Notes under the pieces: model-generated
The model's input: only the letters and a program-made list of their open reading frames with translations
Told to the model about the DNA's origin: nothing
The model's database searches: none
In this document: one piece after another, positions 50,455-60,000 of the stretch
Layout of the letters: each line of letters starts with the position of its first letter
How positions within the stretch are numbered: the first letter of the stretch is position 1
NCBI GenBank assembly: GCA_016806645.1
Contig: JACSYO010002134.1
Span: forward strand, 1,847,988-1,911,987
DNA length: 64,000 bases
DNA from: Ophiodon elongatus
Taxonomy: Eukaryota > Chordata > Actinopteri > Perciformes > Hexagrammidae
Direction: 5' to 3'
Program-made: the position numbers and the translations under genes

Positions 50455-50620
50455 CTGAAATGGATCGTTCTGCGAAATGAGTACTTTTACTTTTTGGTAT
50501 TTTAAGTAGATTTTTGTACTTTTATTTTTTTATTTGAATGCATATCTTTTACTTGTAACAGAGTAGTTCTACACTGTGGTTTGGTAAGTAAAACATCGGG
50601 GCACTTCCTCCACTCGGGGC
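50455..50620. repeat. Partial copy of the TACTTTTACTTTTG interspersed repeat
   Basis: GAAATGAGTACTTTTACTTT is followed by TTTTAAGTAGATTTTTGTAC, TTTGAATGCATATCTTTTAC, TTGTAACAGAGTAGTTCTAC and ACTGTGGTTTGGTAAGTAAA, then CACTTCCTCCAC. This is the 3' half of the family also seen at 44325-44740. Confidence 0.75.
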
Positions 50621-50906
50621 TTCCGACAAAAACTTTATTACAATATAACCTTCATGAAGGTAGAATCTATTACAGGTCTGCACACATTGGTTGCAGCTAT
50701 AGGTGTGCCCTAATAAGGTTCCATTTCATCTACACGTGTTCTAGAATGAAGACACAGTGATGGAACAGAATGTCAGAATGATAGAGATGCTATAAATTCT
50801 GATATAAACTTAATATCAGTCATTTCAACCTTGCTCTTTGGCTCGTTGACTTGCAGACAACCTTGAACACTTTTGATTACTCACAGTTATTATACCTTAA
50901 GATACA

Positions 50907-51008
50907 ATTCAGTGTTCATACACTGACATTTAAATCAGTTATCATACACTGAGATTTAATTCAGTTATCATATACTGATATTCAATTCAGTTAAACACTG
51001 AGATTCAA
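50907..51008. repeat. 26-bp minisatellite, about four copies, upstream of the HIPK-like gene
   Basis: A degenerate unit of about 26 bp (core TTCAGTTATCATACACTGA followed by an ATTTAA-like end) is repeated about four times. It ends 12 bp before the CRE/E-box composite. The copies differ by a few substitutions and one short deletion in the last copy. Confidence 0.75.
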
Positions 51009-51020
51009 CACCAAACCACT

Positions 51021-51053
51021 TGACGTCACGTGAACTTTGGACATCTGGTAAGT
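51021..51053 (+). promoter_or_regulatory. Candidate HIPK-like promoter: CRE overlapping E-box, followed by a splice donor
   Basis: TGACGTCA (51021-51028) overlaps CACGTG (51027-51032), giving TGACGTCACGTG, a composite of a full CREB/ATF site and an E-box. Only 15 bp further lies a consensus donor, CTG/GTAAGT, at 51047/51048. This fits a short non-coding first exon spliced to the acceptor at 51533. The transcription start is inferred, not seen. Confidence 0.45.
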
Positions 51054-51533
51054 TGATTACATTTTTCCAAATATTACTTGTTTTTGCAGAGGAAAGTCAT
51101 GAGTGTCTTCTTGAAGTCAACATCTGGTTGTAATGGGGATACAAAATAAATCACAGTTTAATCACCCTGTCGTTGAAGTTGGAAGATTGTTCTTAGAAGT
51201 AACAGTGCAAACAGACACATGTGTATTACTAACACAATGAGTAGACCCTTGAATAAATTAGTTGAATATATAAATATTATACAGCTTTGTTTGTGTACTT
51301 AATGATAAGCAGGTATGGGAACATACATAAAAGCCTGAGTTATGCCTGAGTTATTAGTTTCATTGTTATATCTTTTTAAGATTTATTTGTATATGTTTAC
51401 AGTGAATATAATTATGTATTTAAGGAGTGGTAGAAGTAATCAATACTTCTAGGTCTTTTACTTTGGTTTCAGCTTCAGTTTCAAGGTTAAAATGACAGAA
51501 TGCTTTATTCCCTCTTTCCTATTCTGCTCTCAG

Positions 51534-51568
51534 GCGTGAGAAACCCACAGCAGGTGTGATCTCGCACC
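51534..51568 (+). other. 5' UTR part of HIPK-like first coding exon
   Basis: A pyrimidine-rich acceptor (TCTGCTCTCAG) ends at 51533, 35 bp before the ATG, so translation starts in the second transcribed exon. The ATG context is CACCATGAA, with A at -3. An upstream non-coding exon ending at 51047 would join here. Confidence 0.6.
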
Positions 51569-54500
51569 ATGAACGACAACAACAACTTTCAAGTCCTTGT
51601 AGGAAGCCTGATCTCCTCCGCCTCCTCTGACTACGAGGTGATGGATCTCCTGGGGTCTGGCAGCTACGGAGAAGTCACCCAATGCAAGAAGTTAGCCACC
51701 GATGAAACGGTGGCTGTAAAAATCTTTATAAGTTTGAGGGGCATTGAGGAGGCAAAAGAAGAGGTACAACACGTATTATGTATATCGTCATTTCTCTCTT
51801 ATAATATTTTCAAAAACACATTGCATTCACATCGAATCTCGTTCTAACATGGCATACAACAGGAGGAGATCCTTAAAAAGATGAAAGCGCTCGACTCCGA
51901 CAAGTTTAACATTGTCGTATGGAACGACTCATTTGCCTACAAGGGCCGTTATTGTCTGGAGTTCGAGAAGCTGGACATGAATCTGTTCCAGCTCCTGCAG
52001 AAGCAACAATTGATGTCTCTGGAGTTGAAGGAGATCCGTCCCATAGTGCAACAGGTTTGCTTTTGAAATACAAAAGTTGTAAAACAAATTGCATTGTCTA
52101 AAACAATGGATCAAGGCTGTGCTTTGTCTCTTAAATACATGTATTCCCGGATGTACTTTCCATCAAAATACATCTTTCTTGTTTAATTGAAACCCTAAAA
52201 GAACCAACCAAGAAAACGTCTTCCTAATCCCTCAATAAAACATGTTTTATCATAGTTTTGTTGATGGAATTTATCTATTGTTGTTTATGATTTCAGTTGG
52301 CCACTGCTCTGGAGTTCCTAAAGAGCACAGGGATTGTTCATGCTGATTTAAAGCCTGAAAATATAATGATGGTGGACCATTTACGGCAGCCATTGAAAGT
52401 CAAAGTCATCGACTTTGGCTTAGCATGTGACAATCCCGAGGTGTGGACGGGTGCAACGCTTCAGACCCAGTGGTACAGGTAAGTAACTGACAGCACATCC
52501 GAAACAATATCAAATACATTAAATCCTGCCTGTGGCATCTCAAGTTCTTAGTCAGGCTGACTTTTTAGTAAGTCTTCATGACCACAGTGATGTGCTTGTG
52601 TTTGTCTTGCTTGTCTAAGGTCTCCAGAGGTCCTGCTTGGAGCGCCCTTTGACGAGGCCATCGACGTTTGGTCTCTTGGCTGCATTGCTGCGGAAATGTT
52701 TATGGGCATCCCACTGTTCCCTGGCATTGACCAGTATGATATGGTCAGTATTACACTTAAAACAACTTCAGCCATATTGTCTTTGTATTTGTTTATTTAA
52801 GTCGCACATTGTGGGAAAATGCACATTTTGCTTGATCACCAAAGAGCAGTGTGTTTCTAACATTTTCAGCAATTCTCTTGTGAAACCGTAAGAAAATGTA
52901 CCTTGAAGTATAACTCAACTTTGTGTTGTGCCCGCAGGTGAGGCACATCTCATACACGATTGGGAAACCACCAGACCGTCTTCTCAATGCTGGAATGTAT
53001 ACAACAGAGTATTTCAGTGCAACATACGCAGGACTGGGAACCCCGCAATGGACATTTATGGTAACATTATATATACATCTAGCTGCATTTATACATCTCT
53101 ATGTATTACCTTCAGACTGTCACTGCATTCAGAAGAAGCTATCTCACTCAAACATTTCTTCTCTTTAGTCTGCATTTGAAGTGAGACATTTTTACTGCAT
53201 GCCATGCACGATTACAAGCCTGAATGATCTGGCGAAGGTAGGTTGTCTCTTTTGGAAAACAGGCTCTTATGACTTGAATGTTAGAACGCATAAACAAGTT
53301 CTTACTGTTTTGTTTTATTCCGGCCCCCTTCACAAGCCGTCTCATAGATTCTCTGGAGAAGATGCCGAGGCTGATAATAGGGACCGGGCCAATTTTGTGG
53401 ATTGCCTCACAAAGATGCTGCTGGTGGATGCGGCTCAAAGGATCACGCCGAGTCATATTCTGCAGCATCCGTACTTGACAATGAGTCACCTTGGCATATT
53501 CGACAACAGCCCTCAGTAAGTGTGTGCTTGGATGCTTAGTGTATTATCTCCGCACTGATACAGATAGTTGAAGTTGTTTGCCTCAGCGATTGGTTGTTTT
53601 TCAGTGTGAAATCGTGCACAGAGCTGATGGCAATCTGCCAGGGCCAGAGGTCTAATGATGGCGAGGATGTGGCTCAGCGGGCCTCCGACAGTACTGAAAA
53701 CACGGCCAACCACCCTGACCAGAGCTGCCCCGCTGGACTGAGCAGGAAGGAGCAACCCTCCGTCCTTAGTACCGCAAGCATTGCTCAAAACGATCCAGCT
53801 AAGAACGGATATAGGAGTAATGATGACGACTCAGGGTGTGGTAGCAGGTAGGTTTTGAATATCTCCCACCCATGATAGTTTAGAGGCAATTATTTTACAT
53901 TTTGGAAAATACCTTTTTTTGCTTTCTTGCTGAGAGTTAGAAGAGAGGAATAATACCACTTCCAGTCTTTATGCTAAGCTAAGATAATTGACTCCGAGCT
54001 CCACTGCAGCCCCATAGTTAATGTTAATAAATAAGAGTAGCATCATCTCATCTAACTTCCGGCAAGTAAGCAAAAAAGCCAATTTGCTAAACTGTCTACT
54101 TAACTATTGCTTTAAGATTCAAGATATTCAAACCACGTTTTCATACAGAAGCCCAGACAGCGCCCCGGATAATAAATTCCTGGATGGTGCAGCAACAGTG
54201 ACAGGAGGGCAAACAAGCCGACCGACGTCACTGCGGCACAAACAGAAGCAGGATGAAGCTGATCTCGCCGCAGATTGCAGCTCCCCAGCCAAGAAGCTCC
54301 ATGTTTACCTCAACAAGGAGGCGATAGACAGCGTCAAGAGTAAGCTCACAACACACACGCACACACTTGGGATCATTTTGTTTTAAATCAATTAAAGTAT
54401 TTCCTCCTCTTAGCTCAATAAGATATGTTATAAGAGGTATTTGATTGGAATTTATGTATTTATAGGGTCAGACTTGGTGAGCCTGTCTCAAATGGTGATA

Positions 54501-54759
54501 TCTTTTATATAAGTATTGGAGAACAATATAACTTTTGCCTTTTATTTTTATTTTAGAACTACTGCTGAACATAGTAAAGGCCCGGTCAAGCTTGACCCAG
54601 GTCAGCCATGGTAATAAGAGAAAGAGTGCCGATGAGGAGGAGCTTGTCCTAAATAAGAGGAGGAGGGTCGATGAAGAGGAGGCCTCCCCAAATAAGAGAA
54701 GGAGGGATGATGAAGAGGAGGCCTCCCCACATAAGAGGAATAGGGCTGATGAGGAGTAA
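51569..54759 (+). CDS. HIPK-like (homeodomain-interacting protein kinase family) Ser/Thr kinase, complete, 10 coding exons
   Basis: CMGC-group kinase of the DYRK/HIPK branch. Coding exons are 51569-51763, 51863-52054, 52297-52478, 52620-52743, 52938-53060, 53169-53237, 53337-53515, 53605-53847, 54149-54339 and 54557-54759. All have GT/AG borders and the total is 566 codons plus TAA with no frame break. The kinase domain covers about residues 22-341: glycine loop LGSGSYGEV (28-36), Lys51 in VAVK, HADLKPEN (144-151) with the HIPK-type HAD in place of HRD, DFG at 168-170, CMGC-type WYRSPEVLLG (188-197), DVWSLGC, and a closing RITP..HPYL. After it come a VKSC..LMAIC segment like that which follows the HIPK kinase domain, a Ser/Asp-rich region and a charged repeat tail (519-566). 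It is much shorter than HIPK1-3 (~1200 residues) and lacks their long C-terminal regions. It resembles the short, multicopy fish HIPK-like proteins. All catalytic motifs are present, so activity is plausible. Likely nuclear, inferred from the KRKS/KRRR tail. Confidence 0.92.
53870..54010. repeat. Interspersed repeat inside HIPK-like intron
   Basis: AATTATTTTACATTTTGGAA, then GCTTTCTTGCTGAGAGTTAG, AATACCACTTCCAGTC and TATGCTAAGCTAAG. This is a motif order of a frequent teleost repeat. It lies between coding exons 8 and 9. Confidence 0.6.
54613..54759 (+). repeat. 39-bp coding tandem repeat in last HIPK-like exon
   Basis: Copies start at 54613, 54652, 54691 and 54730 (last truncated by the stop). 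Each full copy encodes 13 residues of the form N-K-R-R-R-x-D-E-E-E-A-S-P, with a basic block then an acidic block. Copies 2 and 3 are nearly identical at DNA level, which suggests recent slippage or unequal exchange and probable length polymorphism. Confidence 0.9.
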
Positions 54760-54879
54760 ATCTACCCAATAATAATTGAATATTGTTATTTTTTTCCCTC
54801 AGTTTTTCTCTGCCACTTTGACTTTTTCGTTGCTTTCTGATCTGAGCCGTTATTGTCAGGATGACACTGTTAAAAACTG

Positions 54880-54926
54880 CTAATTAACTAACTAACTAAC
54901 TATCTAACTAACTAACTAACTAAGTA
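54880..54926. repeat. (TAAC)n microsatellite in HIPK-like 3' region
   Basis: About ten AACT/TAAC units with one ATCT interruption, ~120-165 bp after the stop codon and inside the probable 3' UTR. Confidence 0.9.
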
Positions 54927-55009
54927 AATGGTTAACAATTGTCAGTTATAAAAATTATTCATATGACAGTTTTCTGATCTGACACAACTGTGTTGGTTGA
55001 GTTTAAACA

Positions 55010-55015
55010 AATAAA
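55010..55015 (+). terminator. Candidate polyadenylation signal of HIPK-like gene
   Basis: AATAAA lies 251 bp after the HIPK-like stop codon. It is the first canonical hexamer on this strand after the stop that I noticed, giving a short 3' UTR. Confidence 0.45.
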
Positions 55016-57034
55016 AACGATTAGGGAATGACACTAGCAATGCTGACTGTTAGCAGGACACTGGACCTGTCAGGTAAATGTTAACATTTTAGACATTTAA
55101 ACAAACAACTAAAACTGTTGGTTTTCTGTTGACAACAGTCTCTGTAAATAATCTAAATTCAGCCCTATATGACCTGGTGACACTGAATATAAAATAGACT
55201 GTTTAGTGTTTACTGTAATCGTACTGATGTCTCAATATACTCGTGTATCATGTCAGACTTAGAAAAAACAAACAACAAACATGTAGTATATTTTGCATGT
55301 GAACACGCACACACAGCACAACGAGAAATAAATAAATGAGGGTTTGAAGTGAGGATGAAACCTCCAGTCGTCGAGATGAGTCAAGTCACGTCATGACATG
55401 TAAATAAATAATGTCTGACAATTCTTCCTGTACAACTCTCAGATTGACAGATTAAATGATAGCGTCAGGATAAAGTATCGACCAGGAATTATGGAATCTG
55501 TTTTAAACCGCTCTTCCAGATTACACCTGAAAGCCTCCACAGTTTAACATGTGGATAGGCATTCTCAGTGTGTATGTACAATTTTTCATATATGTTCACA
55601 AAACGGAGTACAACTTTTCATGCAAATGGTCAAACTATTTTAATATTCAAGTTTTAGTTCCAAAGAAATACACTGTAAGAAACACTGCACATGTTTTTTT
55701 TTTTTTTAGTGTGCTCTATTTATTTGCTTATTCATATTCTACATTTAATTATGTCTCATCGTTACACAAGAAAACTTGGAAAAAAATATCATAAATTCAA
55801 ATAAACAAGTATTCAAGATCACAAAAGCTGTTCCATTTCTAATTGGAGCAGCCAACAACTGAGTGATAAACATTCATCCAACTTCCCGTCTCTTAGAAAG
55901 AACGGGATAATAAATCAGTCAGCGCTGACGTCATCTCCGCTCTGTTGTTGCAGTCTACGGGCAGATCCTGTTTGTCTCCCCTGAAAGAAATCCCATCTTG
56001 AATATAAAAGCGTTGCACTTCAAGTACAGTCTGGTGCTGAACCAGTAAATAAATGAACGTAAGAATCCACTTCAGTCGTAATCAGGAGTCATTCATAGGT
56101 AGTGTTCTGTTGTTCGTTATGCCTTCATGGAAGGTGAGAGGGCTACTGCAAACTGCTGAAGCGAAAGGCGAGCTAGTGGCATGAACGCATACAGAAAGCA
56201 ATCCGGTTCTACAGTGAAGATGCACCAGAAATGAGGGCTGAATATGGCTCGAAATAGGAAGTATTCGGTCATTGAGATATCCTCACTTTTCAGGGGAATG
56301 AGAGGAGGTGTTATGTCACATACTGTACAAAATAAATTAATGTGGTGTGACTTCAACTTCAACCAAGTTCTAAATGTTTTTTTTTTTTTTGTTTTACTTT
56401 ATGCTCAAGAAAGAATAACATTTTATAAGACTTGTAAATTAAAAGCAAGAAAGAAAAACATCTGTATTCACAAAAATATATTAATTGAATAATAGCTTTC
56501 GGTCTATATTAGCTGTTTGCTATATCTTGTAGAAATAGGACAAAAAAAGTGCAAAGCATGCAACAAAACCAGGACAACATGACGAACTGCTCACTGTCAG
56601 AGGGACAATAACAGTTTATGTTTGATGCTAAACTGATGATTTTCCTTTACTTTTTCCCTACATGTGGACGTTGCAGAAGTGACAAATAACTCAGGTCTTT
56701 AGTCTCCAATATTTTGGATTCACCGCTGCGATACAGGTCGTTCTACACACCACCGTAGAGCGAGCGAGTCCACTCTGGTTCAGTCGGAGGTTTTGTGCTC
56801 TGCAGTAAGCATGCTAGTAAGCGTTCTAGCAGATAGTTCGTGACTCAACGGAAGCGTTGAAAAAGTCTGTTCTTCTCCTGCGGGCCTCACACTATTCAGG
56901 TCAGAACTACAAGCTGCGAAGCTAAGCTAACATGAGGATGCGAGAGTAGTTATCCAGTAGCCATACAGATACAGCAGCATTGGTCCAGTGTTGAGCTCCA
57001 GGGCCCTACATTGTCAAAAGGCATGCTGAGGGCC
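55016..57034. other. Between convergent HIPK-like and mylk4 genes
   Basis: About 2 kb that includes the mylk4 3' UTR. There is a TGACGTCA at 55928-55935 and a TATAAAAG at 56001-56008, but no gene is evident on the plus strand. 55683-55707 and 56377-56391 are T-tracts. Confidence 0.5.
55719..55724 (-). terminator. Possible mylk4 polyadenylation signal
   Basis: AATAAA on the minus strand (TTTATT on plus), about 1.3 kb after the mylk4 stop. Other AT-rich hexamers occur nearby, so this is only one candidate. It would place the 3' end ~700 bp from the convergent HIPK-like end. Confidence 0.25.
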
Positions 57035-60000
57035 TCACAGTGTTTCTAAAAGGGAAAGAAAAAAAAGGCATATTTCAGGTTTTAAGTTCGCAAGAAGCCA
57101 GATGGGGAAGAAACAATGCTTTTGATTGAGAAATGAAGCCGTAAATTGCAGGAAAAATATCAGTCCTACCTGTCTGGGTCTCTGGAGAAGGAGCATGTGT
57201 GGAGTGGCACTTGTTTTTCTGCAATGAGAGAGGGTCCGCTGAATTAGTTAGTGCATTGGACCAAGTAACTGGAGGAACACTGGTTTGTTTGCCAATCTAT
57301 TAGAGCTTTTTTTTAACTTTTTTGTCACACATATCTCCAAAGGTCAAGACTGGTGTCTTCACTAACACATCAGCTTATAGCATACACTGAATGAGCTTTA
57401 TGAAGTCTTCAATTATTGTAGAACCTTTCAATGCTTAAACTCAATCAAATGATAAAAAAATTCAAATTCAAACTTGATTTCAATGTCAGGGTTTTCCTGG
57501 TGGCCCTAATTTCCTGTCACCTCTTTACCAACTGCTATGTAACAAAATAATGTTTTTTTTTTTGTTTTTTTTAAATGCTTTAAAAAGCAACTTTTGATGG
57601 ACATATTGAATGTTTTTGTAACTTATTGTAACTTCCACAAGCTTAAAAATCCCCCACAGAGGAACAACAAGATCTCTGATTGGCCGGCTGTTGTGTTTTG
57701 CATGGTCTTACTGCCTTTTGCTGTTGACAGGAAAAGGCAGCAGTAATCATGAGAGCCCTGACCACAACAGCTCTGTTTAACATGATAGTGGTCTTTACAT
57801 TACCTTCTGATTTAGTCGATAGTGCAGACTCCGGTCTGACAGCCAGGGGTGCCTAAGGGACTCTGCGGCGCTCATCCTCCAGCTCTTGCTCTTCACCAGC
57901 AGAAGGGTGATGAAGTCTTTGGCCTCGTCGGAGATGTCCGTAAACTCCTCCTCCTCAAAGTTCCACTGACAGGCCAGGATGTTGTTCAACGTCTCGTTGT
58001 CATCGTCACCTAGAAACGGAGACAAGCCACTGAGGCTGGACCAAGAGGATACAGAGGTCAGGGATGCTACTGTAAGTCTATATAAATATATACAGTATAT
58101 ATATGTATGTATATGTGAAGTAGCGTCCACAACTCACAGCATGTAAGTGATGACGCCGAGGCTCCACATGTCAGTGGGGAATGAAACAAACTCATAGTTG
58201 ATGACTTCAGGGGCTAAAAATTCAGGTGTTCCAAAGTTGACCCTCAGCTTCTCCCTTGGTTTGTATCTGTCAGAGGACAAGCAGAAACATAAGAGATATA
58301 TCTGGGGCTGAGAAGGTCCTGTTATGAAAGTTGAGAGTTAACAAAGATTTTAAATGTAAATAGATATCAGATTTTACCTCCTGGCCAGGCCAAAGTCAAT
58401 TATTTTAATCTTGTTAGTAGCTCTGCTGACACAAAGAATGTTCTCCGGCTGAAAAGGAACAAAGGGGGAGGATTACGGAGGAGGAAAGAACAATTATACA
58501 TCTTAAAAACTGAAAGTGACCAAGTGGCAGGAATAAAAAGTGCTGAGTGGATATTATCTTCCACTGGTATGCAAGCCCATTAAAACATCACACCAGTGCA
58601 TGTTACTCAGCAGAATTTAACAATAGATACATAAATGGGCATTAATCTAGTTGCAGAATGTCCTAAAAAGCAGCCTCGATGATAGTAGGTTTACCTTGAG
58701 GTCAAGATGTAGGATGTACATCTTATGCATGTACTGCAGCCCTTCACAGATCTGGCGTATAAACAGCACCGTGTCCAGCTCCGTCAGGTTGTAGTTCTCA
58801 TCAATGATGCGGTCAAACAGCTCCCCTCCCTCCACACTACAGAAGCCGGAGCGGAGCTTGTGAGTTTCTTGTATTGACAAATGAGAACAAATGCTGTGCA
58901 CCCAGACGAACGCACGAGCCCTGACTTACTATTCCATGACCAGGATGATGTCATGGCGCGACTCAAAGGCGGCGTACAGCTGGATGAGGTTGGGGTGGTT
59001 CAGCTGGTTCATCACCTGGATCTCATTCCTCACCACATCCTGAGAGACAAGCAGACAAAAGGCAGAAACAAATGCACGTCAATGAAAAACATACCCTGTT
59101 GTATGGGGTACACACAAAATGTGCTAGAAAACCATAGAAGAAGTTAATGTGTGTGGAGGGATTTTTGGAGACTTGAGACTGGGAAATCGGATGGAAGTCC
59201 ATTTACGACAAAACTGTCAACCAAGAGAACGATCAGTCTGCATCAGACCCTGCACTCTGAGGAACATCTGGTTCCTATTGTGATCCACCACTTTTTTTTT
59301 TAAATTTGTAAATATGTAAGAGACTTCTGAACCAAGCATTCTGATGTGAAGCATTGGACAAAATGTAATGGTCTAAACCCTGAACTGAGCTGTATCGCAA
59401 ACCTCTGTACTTTCAGTGTAAAATAGGATTCACTGTTGTTTTATTTTTCTCCACTTCCCTGAAGTCCATTATTGTGTGAGCTACTGTTAACATCAACTGA
59501 TTTCTTGCAGCTGCTTCAAAGTAAAAGCTCCCCACAGAAATACTACTGAAATGAATTTGGTGTAAATTAGACGATTTCAGAACTTTTTAGCAAAAAACTA
59601 GCAGCGCATTGTTTCTAAATGTAACACTTGGGATGTTTTTTGGGTTGTATACCCACATGAATGAATGTACTTATTGTGATTTACTTTGGATAAAAAGTTT
59701 CAGCTAAATAAATGTAATCCAATTTAAGTATTCAACATTTATATCAATGTGTTGCACATGCCTGCACCAAACTGGGCAGTTATTTCATTTTAAAACAGAT
59801 CTACTGTACATATTCTTCTAGTACTGTTTCATATTTTTACTGACTATATTTATCCTTCTTGACTTTTCCAAGACTTGCTTTTCATTTTAATTACTACGTT
59901 TATTATTATGCACCAAAACACCAAAAGGCAAATTTCTTGTATATGAAAACCTATTTGGCAATAAAAACTGATTCAGCTTCAGATTCTGATGTAAAATCTC

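Noticed and set aside
51569..54759. HIPK-like locus as a processed pseudogene
   Set aside because: It has nine coding introns with GT/AG borders, no frameshift or premature stop, and intact catalytic residues.
57804..58035. Alternative acceptor six bases further in, giving MLGLSPF
   Set aside because: The acceptor at 58036-58038 (CAG before CCTCAGTGG) restores the family-conserved LLSGLSPF and keeps frame; the other deletes two residues.
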